DNA of 64,000 nucleotides. Source: Rhizopus sp. PT2906 (taxonomy: Eukaryota > Mucoromycota > Mucoromycetes > Mucorales > Rhizopodaceae). Shown here piece after piece: positions 25,172 to 36,028 of this stretch. Position numbers and translations under genes: made by a program. The stretch is from the NCBI GenBank assembly GCA_025529335.1, contig JAMYHX010000175.1, positions 1-64,000 on the forward strand. The letters are read 5' to 3'. Each line of letters begins with the position of its first letter. Position 1 is the stretch's first letter. The notes below the pieces were generated by a model that was not told where the DNA came from, ran no database searches, and was given only the letters and a program-made list of their open reading frames with translations.

Positions 25172-26461
25172 ATGAGCTCTAATAAGAGTGTTCATAAAGC
25201 TACACACAGGCTTGACCGAATAAAGAGACAGCTCAATTTGAGCCCTTCCATAATGTCTACACAAGCGCCTAAAGATATGGAAAAGGAAAGACAATCCGCA
25301 TCATTCAGCATAGAAGCACTTTCTTATTTTTGAATGAGTGGAAAGAAAAGTATATACAAAGAGTAACAAAGACAGTATAAAGACATTTATATGGGCTTAC
25401 ACTATGTTTAGCAAACCGCATACGATTACATAAAATATGATCCAGAACTTGTAGTTCAACTACCAAGAAATACCTTGGACTTTACAAAGGAAGAGTGGCG
25501 AGAATTGTACTTTGTTCTACTGTACATCTTTATAAACATATTCTAATTACAAATCTGTAGCAAAATGGGACAAATATACAGGCTTGTTCAACTTAAAGAG
25601 AAGTTAAAAGATAACCAAGGCCTGCTTAAAGAAATTGTCGAAGCTTCGTTCAACTATTCCGAAAACTTATGCATGCGAAACGGTGTTCATGAAACTCTGT
25701 TTCGCAGTGTAGTAGAAATGATGGGCAAGAATGACCAACGAATCTATTGGGGCAAACTATTGAGCGACTATAAAGTGATTGGATGCTTTACCATGGTAGA
25801 TTCACTTTGACTTTAATACGGTAGCTCTTTAGCATTCAACAAGCACTTGAAAATGGAGTTACTCATAATGATGTTTTGCTCGATGCTAATAGAGTGGCAG
25901 AGCTTCATTACGCCACGTTCTTATACACGGATAATGCAAGACGTTTTTCAGCTATCAATAACTTTTCTCTAGATACAAGCGTTACAATTATCATGAGGCA
26001 AATGACGGTCCTATGGGGACTCTATGTCCTTCGTACATATGGAGATCAGGGGTTCCTAGAAGGATATATTTCTTCACAGCAATTAAAAGATATTGAAAAA
26101 GCATGTCTCAAGGTAACTTCGACATCCATCAGAATATCTTCTTTTTCTAAAATTTACTTGTGGATATATAGCTTTGCAAGCACCTGAGAAAAGACGTGGT
26201 TGGCCTTACTGATGCCTTTGGTTTACCTGATTTTGTCTTGAAAGCGTCTATTGCTCGCTATGATGGCAATATTTATCAGAGTAAGGAAAATGATCTTTTG
26301 TACCAAAACTGTATATTTATAATCTTTTAGACTACTTTGATATCATCTTACAGGCACCTAATAGCACAGGTATACCTCCTTACCATGGAAAATATATCCG
26401 ACCATTAACTGAAAAGTTTAGTCAAATACCGCTCGAGAAAACTCGTAACAAAACACAATAA
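25172..26461 (+). pseudogene. Acyl-CoA oxidase pseudogene lacking its central domains
   Basis: N-terminal acyl-CoA oxidase sequence runs from 25172 (ASFSIEALSYF, then a frameshift before an LNEWKEK-like segment) through YDPELVVQLPRN to 25565-25800, where LKEIVEASFNYSENLCMRNG, VHETLF and YKVIGCFTM match the family's pre-FAD region. The expected MTELGHGSN-type continuation is missing. After 25836 the sequence jumps to the C-terminal helical domain: ANRVAELHYATFLYTDNARR, LRKDVVGLTDAFGLPDFVL, SIARYDGNIYQ, YHGKYIRPL. Exons of this part can still be traced (25836-26112, 26172-26280, 26331-26461). The FAD-binding middle, including the catalytic Glu region, is gone, roughly 350-400 residues compared with the usual 660-700. 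Peroxisomal beta-oxidation function is therefore lost here. Confidence 0.75.
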
Positions 26462-26530
26462 AGTATTTGGTGTTTATCTTCACCATCAGGAACTTTTTTA
26501 TTTATTCTAGAGCATCACTTTGTAGGATGC

Positions 26531-29024
26531 TTACACAACAAGCTCACTAAATCGTAAGTCAGCTTCTTCACTTAGCCATTCAATCCATCTCTTTAAGAAC
26601 CCAGCATCATTCCTATTGAGTGCTGATCCACCCCCTTTGTTTCCCAAAAGAGTATCTGAATCACATATAACGCATAAATGTCTCTTTGCTCTCGTCATAG
26701 CCACTAGTATAAGCCAAAGATGTATCAGTAACCGATAAATTAATAGCAGCATACATACCATTAAGTCTTCTTTTTTCTGCAAGAAATCCGACCTCACCCA
26801 TTTCGTTAGAGCGAACAAGTGATAATATAATTGCTTCTTTTTCACGACCTTGGAATCCATCTACTGTGCCAATTTCGATCCCTGGCCAATGCTCTCTAAT
26901 TTCTCTTCGTAGCTTTGATACCTGAAATGCATATGGCGTGATGATACCGATTTGATCTTCTTGAAGACCTTCCTCTAAAAGAGCTTTAACATGCTGTACT
27001 GCTAGTTGAACCTCTAACTCGTTTGCTTTGCTTTGCTCTTCTTGTGCGTCGTCAGTTACTTCATGGGATAGGCCAGTATCGCTGGTATCTATCATGACAA
27101 TTGGTGATTCTGTGTTTTCAGTGTGCTCTACCTCGGGAAGATCGGCCAATACGTGTTCTGCTACGCTCTCGTCTGCAACAAGTTTATTCTCGTAGAGCTC
27201 TTTTGAGCTAAACTCCATGATTTTCTTATGCATCCGATACTGAACTGTCAACATTCTTTTAATCCTATTGCCGTACATGGCCAAAAGCCGATCAAATAAA
27301 GTGGTTGTCAGGTCAGTATCTGTAGATAGCCCCTTTGATTTTAACGACGTTTGAATCTTTATGGGTGACTTTACTGTTGGTGGCAACTGAAGGTGATCTC
27401 CTGCCTTTAGTACACAAAATTAAGATTAGTACACTATGACGTCTCAGATAACAATATACATACCAAAATTGCCTTCTTTGCTTTTAAAAGAGCTATCCAG
27501 CATTCAGCTTCTAAAGCTTGTGTTGCTTCATCGATAACAACAACATCAAATTCCCTATTCATCATATTTCTGCTTGCAGCCCTATTATCTTGTTTTATTA
27601 CAAATTCAAATACATAAGCTAAAGAAGGTTCATATTTACCCATTCAGAGTAGAAATCGTCACCTGAGCATTTGTCAATACTTCATCTATTACCTTTCTCT
27701 CTCTAACTCTATAATCCTTTCTCAAGTCCTTCATGAGGGAATACATTGCTCTTCTTTCTGTCCTATTTTTGGATTTTCCAATTTTTGCCAAGGTGTCATC
27801 CATTTCTTTTCGTATATCTGCCACAATTCTTCCAGAATCACAGGTACGTGTAATAACATCCAATGTGTGATCTATTACCGTTGGCAATACACGGGCAGGG
27901 TGTCCTACACGTACGACTTGAAGTCGGTGTTGGGCTAGTCTTTCGACTAGGTTATCTAAGGGGAGAAAGTGTCAGTTGTTGTATCATTGTTTTACTGACA
28001 GTATTACCGACTGAAATATTCGATGGTCCACAAACTAATACTCGCTGACCTTGATTCACAACCAACTGTCTGATTATTTCTACTAGTGTATAAGTTTTAC
28101 CAGTCTATAGTTAATACGTTAATGGACAATATAGATGCAAAAGTTAAAAGCTTATTACTCCAGGTGGCCCATGAACCAAGGCAATCTCATTTGAACCAAG
28201 TGCAAAGCGTACCGCTTCCTTTTGGGAATCATTTAGTGTTTCATCAAAAAACTGAATATCGCTCATCTTTTGAGGAGTTGAGATATCAGATTGTCCTAAA
28301 AGAACGTTTATAAGCCTGGATCCTCCTTCGTCACATCTTTGCTGTAATGCTTCTAGTCCCTTTAACATTCTACATATATGTTTTGTATCAGAAAAAATGA
28401 TCCCCTGCTGTTACTATTGCTTCATCTACCTTTCGTAGGTGATACTGTTTGCCAGCTTTACACTAAATTACGAGGTATTAATACATGTTAAAACACGCAT
28501 AGGGTCCACTTACATTTGACAGCGTTCCTGAAGCTCAGCCGGAAGTTCATCTTCTATTTCCTGAGAAAGAGCAACAGTAATCCTTGATTCTGTCACACGA
28601 GCAACGACGCCAGACCATTTATCGACATTCTTTGAAGGTTTATCTTTCTTGTATACATCAAGACCAACGATATCTCCTGTTGTTATTTTATGTGCAGGCA
28701 AAATAGGCGGCAAAATATTTGGATTGGCAAGCTCGAGATCGATCAAACTACAAGAGAAGGCTAATTTCAACACCAAGAGCAAACATTGAACATGTAACTG
28801 TATTACCTTTTGCCTCCTAAGCCAGTTCTCATTCCTTTACATGATGAGTGTTATGCCATGTATGATATTCAACCAATACCTGTTATCTTTAGGCCAACAA
28901 GAGCAATACCGCGTCGTTGAAGTTGAATGGGCGCATAGGAAGATAGTAGTTTTATGGTCTCTTCAACATCTACTTTTCTTTCAGTCTCTATTAACTCCCT
29001 TTGATGAGCAATGAATTTCTCCAT
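26531..29024 (-). CDS. HCS1: SF1B DNA/RNA helicase, HCS1/IGHMBP2-like
   Basis: Ten exons join in phase to 666 aa: 29024-28880, 28834-28807, 28747-28514, 28462-28430, 28369-28159, 28104-28008, 27955-27640, 27581-27464, 27404-26759, 26703-26531. Helicase motifs appear in order: Walker A IALVHGPPGTGKTYTLVE (built across an intron), motif Ia CGPSNISVDNLVERLA, motif II VVVIDEATQALEAECW, motif III ILAGDHLQLPPT, motif IV LTVQYRMHKKIM, motif V VDGFQGREKEAIILSLVRSN, motif VI LNVAMTRAKRHL. The N-terminal OB-like stalk region (ITTGDIVGLDVYKK, VVARVTESRITVALS) and the length fit yeast Hcs1 (DNA polymerase alpha-associated helicase A). The R3H and AN1 domains of animal IGHMBP2 are absent. It unwinds 5'-3' and associates with replication or ribosomes in other organisms. 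The 3' end faces the oxidase relic 70 nt away. Confidence 0.92.
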
Positions 29025-29384
29025 TTATGCAAGATGTCTGGAAATTATGCTTTTTTTTTTTTTTTAGAAAGAAAAAAAGGCAAATAGACAACTTGCACAG
29101 GTACACAAGAAACGATATAAAGTCACGACAATGGCGTCAATATGAATCGATAATGATACATATAAGCAAATGCACGCATAAGCTCTCTTTATCTATCAAA
29201 CACCATATCGATCTAGTTAAGATGACTCATGTGTTATCACCTATCACTCAAGTCGCAAAGCGATGTCGATCCTTGGTGGCGTCAATCAATGAGTAGACGC
29301 TAGGGCGAGTGGGACGCCGTGTCATTTCCCGAATGATTTGAATAGAGTCAACACTACATGCATCAGAAAACAAGCTAAGGCTAC
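29025..29384. other. Upstream region of HCS1
   Basis: Contains a T-run (29051-29064) followed by A-rich sequence; the plus-strand frame here is an unsupported open stretch. Presumed promoter of the helicase gene. Confidence 0.45.
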
Positions 29385-29710
29385 GGGCGCTACCTATGTT
29401 GTCACTACAACTTCACACTACCAAAGTCTAACCAAAGGCTGTCCAGTTCACTCTCTCTGATATAAAATACGAATTGACCATAATTACACGTGAGCTAAGT
29501 GGTCTTTGTTGATCAGACTAACAACATAAAGTTAGAATAAATAAATCAATAGCAACATTTCTTTTTATCCTTTTCTTCCTGGAAAGAAACAAAACCAAGA
29601 TCGTTGAAAAGTTTTGTTGGGTAGCATCATAGGTAATGGGTAGAGGCAGCGCCTGTAGTATTAGTCTAATTTCTGGAGCATTTTCTGGTGCATGTAGTGT
29701 TTCCCTTTAC
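29385..29710. repeat. Dispersed repeat, copy B (paired with 16376-16711)
   Basis: Second copy of the roughly 330-bp repeat in the same orientation. It starts GGGCGCTACCTATGTTGTC and ends GGTGCATGTAGTGTTTC, with the same internal order: CACTACCAAAGTCT, TGATATAAAATACGA, CATAATTACACGTG, TAACAACATAAA, GAAAAGTTTTGTTG. Differences from copy A are scattered substitutions and small indels, so the copies are old. Unlike copy A, no recognisable gene relic follows directly. Confidence 0.75.
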
Positions 29711-32640
29711 ATAAATGTGAAAATATAGACGAAAGGATCGAGTTTGCAGATTTTTTTTTCAATTGTAATTGTTTGGAAACAAAAATTCTAACGCTTTCTC
29801 AACAGAATCGCTTATAAAGAAGAGATATGGAAGGACATTTATAAACACAGAGACCTTATTGTAAAGCTGAACAGTTTGCACAATCACTTCTTTTATGTGC
29901 TTATATTTTCTATACTTTTTTTTTAGCGATAAAATAAAAACACATACAAGTTGCAGGGCCTTGAAGTCATATACAAGTTGAATAAGATATGTGGAAACGA
30001 AGTATTGAGCTCCATAGTAAATGATGAAGATGCACTCAAGCAAAGGTAAATATAAATAGTCTAAGCGTGAGATATTGTGTCATGGATATTAAGCATGTAC
30101 TCAATAGAACTACAAATGACAGTCCTAGGAAGGAAGATGTATGGAAGTTGGATGATTTAACGGTGACTATGAAAGCCAAATTCAATGCCCAGTTGTCAAA
30201 GATAGATGGCTTCTTTGTGATATGGGTATTAGCTTATCACTTTACGCCTTCCAAATGGTAGCTTTAAACAACCAAGATGAACTAAACATGGAAGAACACG
30301 TTCAACACATGCTGTAATTAACAACATGTCTTTGCAAATGATATAAACAAGGAAATAAACATCTCATTCATACATACCTTTCTTCAACGGCCATATCAAG
30401 CATTATTTTGTTACAAGATGACCGTTGGCATCCTAATATTCAGGGTATCTTTGGTAGACAAAATCTGTTGAATATACATAAAGCTTTGTAGGAACAGTTT
30501 TTGTCGGCACTTATGCATCTGTGTTCAACACAACAGTATCATACACAGTATTGGATATTACCAAGGTGATTATATTTACACAAAAGATAGTATGTGATGC
30601 TGACCGCTGTATAGAATTTAAAGCATAAAGAAATATCAAGAATAGATGTACAGATAAACCTTCTTTTGCTAACTCGCAACTCATCTAAGACCGAATATAA
30701 GATCATTCGATCAGTGTCAATGTTGTATGTATCTAGTTCAATTTTGTAATTTAGAGGAGCTTCATTGAGAATTAACCAACTGACAAAAATGATAAGATCC
30801 ATAATCATGCTACAGTCTTTGCTGACTTCATGTTCATCAATGAAGTACATTCTTTTTTCAGTACAACTTTTATCCTCAGCTATTTTTTCAGCTCTTATAT
30901 TCAATACACTCGTAATAACTCACTTGATTCTATTAGTGGCTCTTCTCTTGTTGTAGCTGATGATCAAGTGAAAGAAAGTGGCTAAACACATTTTTGTTTG
31001 CGTTCATTCCGTTCAGTTCAGAAGGGACTTTCTTTTGCTATCAGTTGAGTTTGTTCTTTCCACAGATTAAATAACAAATATAACTGATGTAGTAGCTTGG
31101 GAATAAAAAGTATTTTTTACACGATATCCTTCAGCCCTCTACTTCCCTTCTCACTGCTGTGTAACAAATCTTGGCAGAGTACTCTTACTTCCTTATGAAC
31201 ATCAAATAGCGCGATAGGGCTAGCTCTTCTCACTGCTATCAGCTTGTAGGTAAATACTACAGAAAAGACACACTTGTTAGTAGCAGTAGTAGTAATTGCA
31301 AAAAAATAGTATCCTAACTATCTGCTATGTTCAAAAAGGCAGGGCAACCAACCAAACAACGTGAGAACATCATAAAGACAAAATAATTAAGAGAACCTTA
31401 CGGATTTTCAAAAGAATATTATGCAGTGTTCCAGCATAAACAGTGATATAATAAACTAAGCCTTACGTTACTTCCCAAAAGGAGAAAATCATAGCCATTA
31501 TACCATTAATAAACCTTGTATATGAAGATTACACATCAATAGTACTAAGCAAAATTTAAAAAAAATCATGTCAAGAGTCAGAGAATACGATAGGAGAAAG
31601 TAAAGGGAAGCATTATGCAAAATTATGAAGCAGTTTGAATGTGGTTGTGATACCAAAGGATATGTATTTAAGAGTTATGCATAGATAAGAAGGAGCTTGA
31701 CTCACCGCTCGTCAAATGTTTGATTATGTATATAACATGAAATAATTTCCTTTGATGAGCATCAGTAGTTAGATCGATATGATAATTAGAAGTAGTGAGT
31801 AAAGTAAGCTTAAATGAGATGGCATACAACTTTCGTTATCACACTTTATTTGTCCTTATGATAGCAAGGCCACAGGGAGCTGATGATAAAAGCCTATGAT
31901 TATTACAACTATGAATGTATGTCTTATTGTGTTCATCTTGACGATAAAGAATAAAGGACATTGACTGGAATCATCAATAGTTGCTTTATTCCCTTTACGT
32001 TATTCAAAGGCATTCATGTAAGCTGCATGAATTATATATTTATCTCCTCCTTCCTCCTATTTTGACATTATTTTTATGGAACTTTCAGACTTTTCTCTTG
32101 GCGTTGATATGTAAACAAATAAACTGGATTTAGGGCATGATGCAATGTATGTTTGGGTTAAAGGGCGTTGACTCAGGTCTTCCATTTTTGTAATGGATTA
32201 TGCTTCAGGATAGACTATCAATAAAACACGGAAAAGAGTAAATAGCTTAAAAAATATGTTATATTTTGGATTCAGAGGATAGTCAAAGCAATAGATGAAG
32301 CAATGCAAATAATATGAAGACAAGAAATGTCCTTTAAATCAAAATTGTCTCTCAAAAAAGGAGATAAACAAACTTTCAAAGGAGAGCAGATGTTTGTGTG
32401 TGTGAGTTTTTTAAAAAAGATGCTTAGCCCATTTTGGGTTAAAGGTAGGAAGATAAAGGGATAAAGGGATTTTGATTGCTTCTTTGTTTGGTGTGAGCAA
32501 AATTACATTTCCATGGGGAAGTTTTAAAAGATATAAAAGGAGACAACTTTTCCCCTTTATTCAGACTATTCTTTCTTTTATCTTCAAATATATCAAGCAA
32601 GCTTTGACTATGAATCTCTTTCAATAACTTTCAGGGAAGT
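29711..32640. other. Gene-poor AT-rich tract with weak ORF remnants
   Basis: Two open frames stand out but match nothing I recognise: 30067-30261 (+, 64 codons, with VWKLDDLTVTMKAKFNAQ) and 30539-30904 (-, 121 codons). On the opposite strand of the latter a scrap reads HNHATVFADFMFINEVHSFF, interrupted by stops on both sides, which suggests an old gene relic rather than a minus-strand gene. From 31000 to 32640 I see no coding, RNA or repeat structure. Confidence 0.4.
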
Positions 32641-32946
32641 ACGGGGTATAATCTATGGGTCTTTTTTAAAAACCTTCCTAACACGGTTATGGGGGCGGGG
32701 TGGGGTGTGTGGCGGTTTTTTGTAGGTTCTATTCTTGGTCCTACTCATGGTCTTTTGGGCTTCTTTGCATTCTTCAAGTTTCTAAGGTTGAGGCTGCTCA
32801 CTAGTCAAGCTTTTGGAATGTACCTGGCCACCCAAGAAGCACACTTTAAGGGCAACACAGAGAGTCTTGTAGCATGGTTAAGGTCACCTTGTTCCTGCTC
32901 CTCTCTTGTTGGCTTCACTGTACCTTCAAAGGTTGTCATGTACTGA
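32641..32946 (+). other. G-rich island with an 85-codon open frame
   Basis: The sequence changes abruptly from AT-rich to G-rich (GGGGGCGGGGTGGGGTGTG at about 32690). A frame at 32689-32946 encodes a hydrophobic 85-residue peptide (FFVGSILGPTHGLLGFFAFF, then LATQEAHFKGNTESLVAWLR). I do not recognise a family. Composition unlike its surroundings suggests inserted repetitive DNA; a real gene is unlikely without an extension. Confidence 0.3.
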
Positions 32947-33396
32947 ACACTAGTAATATTTCCCCTTTTTTTTTAAAAAAATAAAATAATCTGCTTGAAC
33001 ATTCTTGGGCATAATTTTTGTCTAAAATTTTACATCATTAACCCACGTTTTATTGATTAATAAAGGTTTGTACTAAATCAAATATGTTTTCTCTACTTTT
33101 TATCTGCTTTTGACTTTTATTTATCTTTAGCCACTATTGCTATCTCTACACATAACAGTAATGCCGACAGTGTCGGTTAGAAGAGGAAAATAAGGGGGTA
33201 GTGTAACCACAATGCAATCCTTGTATTACGAAAGAAACGTTTAATCCCATATAAGGTTTATTTAATAATCATCAAAGTGTCCATATTGTATAAAGTTGAA
33301 TCGCAAGCACCAAAAAAGATACACAAAGGAAAAAATGTGATAAAATAAGTGATGATTCAGAGAAAGACAAGCACGTCTTATGGCTGTTGTATCAAA
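32947..33396. other. AT-rich sequence, nothing seen
   Basis: Homopolymer T and A runs near 32964-32990; no supported feature. Confidence 0.4.
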
Positions 33397-33870
33397 CTAA
33401 AGCAAATATAAAACAACGGTGTAGCTCGCCCTGTATTTGTTTTTTCTTTTGGTGATTTGCTCATTTACATTATAATTGTACGTTAGTACCTCTACGTTTC
33501 TTTCATTAATTGCATAGCCTTTCTCTTGATAGTAATTATCAATCTGGAAAAGTATAGCATAGGCAGCCAGCAAAAATTCCATCGCTGAATCCATCCCGTT
33601 GGCTTTCTGCTGTTTGTCGAACTTGTGATAACGCTGAAGAGTAGCTTTAACACTTCAGTGAATTGTCCTTGAAATAAGAATACTGGACTGCGGCCGTACA
33701 GTTTTTGTATCTGTCTCAGAACCTGGCCTCAGCCGAAGAATTTTGGGCGACTCTCATCACTCTCTCCTCAACCCAGGATGTCTCCCCGTCATCCGAGATG
33801 CTGAGTAAAGTTGGACTCGCTTTTTATGTTTTCTGGCGACGCCATTGGCAGACAGCATTCCTTTAACGGT
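33397..33870. mobile_element. Possible retroelement relics (two short pieces)
   Basis: Minus strand 33594-33397 holds a 65-codon frame (MDSAMEFLLAAYAILFQIDN) whose upstream sequence stays coding-like (KATLQRYHKFDKQQKANG). Plus strand 33687-33860, richer in GC than its flanks, reads AAVQFLYLSQNLASAEEFWA, SSEMLSKVGLAFYVFWRRHW and then a stop. The latter reminds me of C-terminal LINE-type polyprotein debris in Mucorales, but I see no catalytic motif such as the reverse transcriptase YxDD. Low confidence. Confidence 0.3.
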
Positions 33871-34686
33871 TCCCTTGGATAGGTTCCGTCCCACTCGAAC
33901 CACTGATAGCAGCTGCGTGCACTTTTGGTGGCAATTTTGTTTAAAAAATAGAATAGTTTTATTAAATAAAGGTGTATATTTTAATACAATACAAAAAAAG
34001 CCATCTATGAAAACAGTATTATTAAGGAGTCGATTTAATTATGGCGAATGATAGCTGGTATGTCGTGTTATATATGTTAATAACATGTATTGTTGTCAGC
34101 CTCATTGTACTGTTCATTCTTGGAACATAGATCTATAGTAATTTCATAAGATAAGATTAAGTATTTATATGGTAAATACGGAAGACAAGAACCTTTGATT
34201 TGAACATGTTTATATCATTCCGGGGGCTATAATTTCATTAAAGATTATATCTAGTTAGATCCAATAAGAATTTTGATTTGATTTGATGGCAGTAATCAAG
34301 ATATTATATTGTTGATGAATGTTCCCTCAGTTTTAATTAAAGGATGAATGTGAATTCATGTAGCTTAAAACGTCTATTTCATCACTTTAACAACTTGCGA
34401 CAATCAGAAAAGCTAATGATGGCATAAACTATTTCTAAATTTCTTCTAGAAAATACAAACCGGAAAAGAACAAGCAATATATCACTGGAGGTTGTGGCCA
34501 ATCCTTGCAGCAAAAAGCGAATAAGGTGAAATGTACGTAAGTAAGAAAACTAGTAGAGTCTTTAAAGCAATGTAGTGTGAAGAGTAACCTCTGAAAGTCT
34601 TCAACGCTGAGTGTACAAAAAAATAAATAAATAAACAACAAAGACAAGACAGAAATAATTGACAACAAACTAAACAGTTTGCCAAT
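33871..34686. other. AT-rich sequence, nothing convincing
   Basis: Only overlapping short frames on the minus strand (34435-34731), rich in Leu/Phe/Ser, as expected from AT-rich noncoding DNA. No feature supported. Confidence 0.4.
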
Positions 34687-35104
34687 TTGATAGCATATAC
34701 TCACACAGACTATCACTGTAACTGTAAACAACCTAAGTCATCGGATAATAACCACGAAAGAACTCCTTATGTTGGGTATGTTGTACCAATGTTTGAATAC
34801 TTGGTTAAAGGAACAAACTTATTGGGACTTTCATGGTGTGAAAAAGTAGTAGAAACACAAACATATGCTCAGATAGCAGAAGTTGACTTTGTACCAGCCG
34901 AAGGTAAAAAAAAAATACGCTGACGGATTAGGAAAGTTAAAGAATTATGAAACATTGTTTATTGAATCTTCGAGCTACACGCTTGAGGATACATTAAAAT
35001 CCATCTGTGACCTTTTCTACATCCTCAGCCAGTTCAACAAGTGTAGCTTCCAAACAGCATTAAAACGATCACTATTTGGTAGTCTTTGCTTATCGTGGAA
35101 TTAG
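34687..35104 (+). pseudogene. Fragment of the Mucorales-expanded family (frameshifted)
   Basis: Two overlapping frames form one protein segment. 34687-34923 includes YVGYVVPMFEYLVKGTNLLG and LSWCEKVVETQTYAQ. After an A10 run (34906-34915), where the frame slips, 34916-35104 continues ADGLGKLKNYETLFIESSSY, TLEDTLKSICDLFYI and ALKRSLFGSL. The pattern ADG...(I/V)xE(S/A)S...DxxKxxxxxxxxL matches the C-terminal core of repeated Mucorales hypothetical proteins, as recalled from general knowledge. The slip at the homopolymer is a typical disabling lesion, though a sequencing error there is possible. There is no start or upstream half, so it is a truncated copy. Confidence 0.5.
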
Positions 35105-35420
35105 AAAGTGTTTTTCTTTTCTCTTACAATGAGAAAAATCAAATTTTGATTCTTAAACCATAAAGAGGTGTTACATTGAATTCAAGAAAGATACAGCATT
35201 TCTCTTTAACGACTGATTTCAGCCAATCGAAAACTGCATTCATGGCTAACCTTTCTGAGTTTTAATCTCTATAAACCGTCCCAAAGCTCCAGAGGTCCCA
35301 AAAAAAAAAATGAGTATTCCCCATTCGTTATGCAACTTCTTTTTTGTTGTTGTTACTGACATCAATAAAAAAAAATGGCTGAAAAAGGAGATGAAGAATA
35401 CAAGGTACATACTTATTGAT
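35105..35420. other. Upstream region of SUB1
   Basis: No gene seen. It contains the SUB1 promoter and possibly its 5' UTR; the coding frame is open upstream of the chosen start as far as an in-frame ATG at 35310, so the start is not certain. Confidence 0.45.
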
Positions 35421-35916
35421 ATGGCACAAGATTATTCAATATACAATAAACAGAGACCTCAATCATCATCTGAAGAAGAGTTTGTAGAAGAGGATCAACC
35501 CAAGCAAAAAGCTACCAAGAAACAAAAGACCGAACAGCAAGTAGGTGAAAAGCGAAAGAGGGAAGTAACTCGTGATGATAATGGTGACCAAATATTCGAA
35601 GTAAAATGAATGAATATCAAAAGTGTGTTGTTTGTCAAACTCACGCACAACATTAGTTATCTTCAAAAAGAAGAGTTACAGTTCGTTTGTTCAAGACAGG
35701 CGATGGATCTCCTTCGGTAGATATTCGTGAATTCTATAAAGATAAAGCCTCAGGCGAGATGCGACCAGGAAAAGGTTTGTTTAAAAATCTCAATGCCATG
35801 TGTGTTTACTTATTTATAACCTAGTTGGTATTTGCTTTCCTGTTGCTCAATGGAACAAATTAAAAGAGCTCATTCCAGATATAGACGAAGCTATTGATGC
35901 ACTACAAAAAAAATAG
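35421..35916 (+). CDS. SUB1: Transcriptional coactivator PC4/SUB1
   Basis: Three exons, 35421-35600, 35657-35774 and 35825-35916, encode 129 aa. The N-terminal half is acidic/basic and Ser/Glu/Lys-rich (SSSEEEFVEEDQPKQKATKK), typical of the regulatory tail. The C-terminal half is the PC4 ssDNA-binding fold: SKRRVTVRLFKTGDGSPSVD, IREFYKDKASGEMRPGK, GICFPVAQWNKLKELIPDID. PC4/Sub1 binds single-stranded DNA and helps RNA polymerase II pre-initiation, elongation and genome stability. I chose the ATG at 35421 (MAQDYSIYN) because the region before it has no PC4 similarity, although the frame stays open to 35310. It is followed 112 nt later by HIS5 on the same strand. Confidence 0.88.
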
Positions 35917-36028
35917 ACTGTGTTGACTCTGGATGAGCAATAAAAAAGTGACTCATTCAAATTTTTTAATTTAATTCCGTCTTTGTTTTTGATAAGTCCC
36001 TCCTTTTTCTTCTTCTTATAGTTTAAAC

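Noticed and set aside
30539..30904. 121-codon minus-strand ORF as a gene
   Set aside because: No family resemblance or start context; the opposite strand carries broken but more protein-like sequence (HNHATVFADFMFINEVH), so the open frame is probably incidental.
35310..35420. Longer SUB1 N-terminus from the ATG at 35310
   Set aside because: The extra residues are hydrophobic and Lys-rich without PC4-family similarity; translation from 35421 gives the usual length. A cDNA 5' end would decide.
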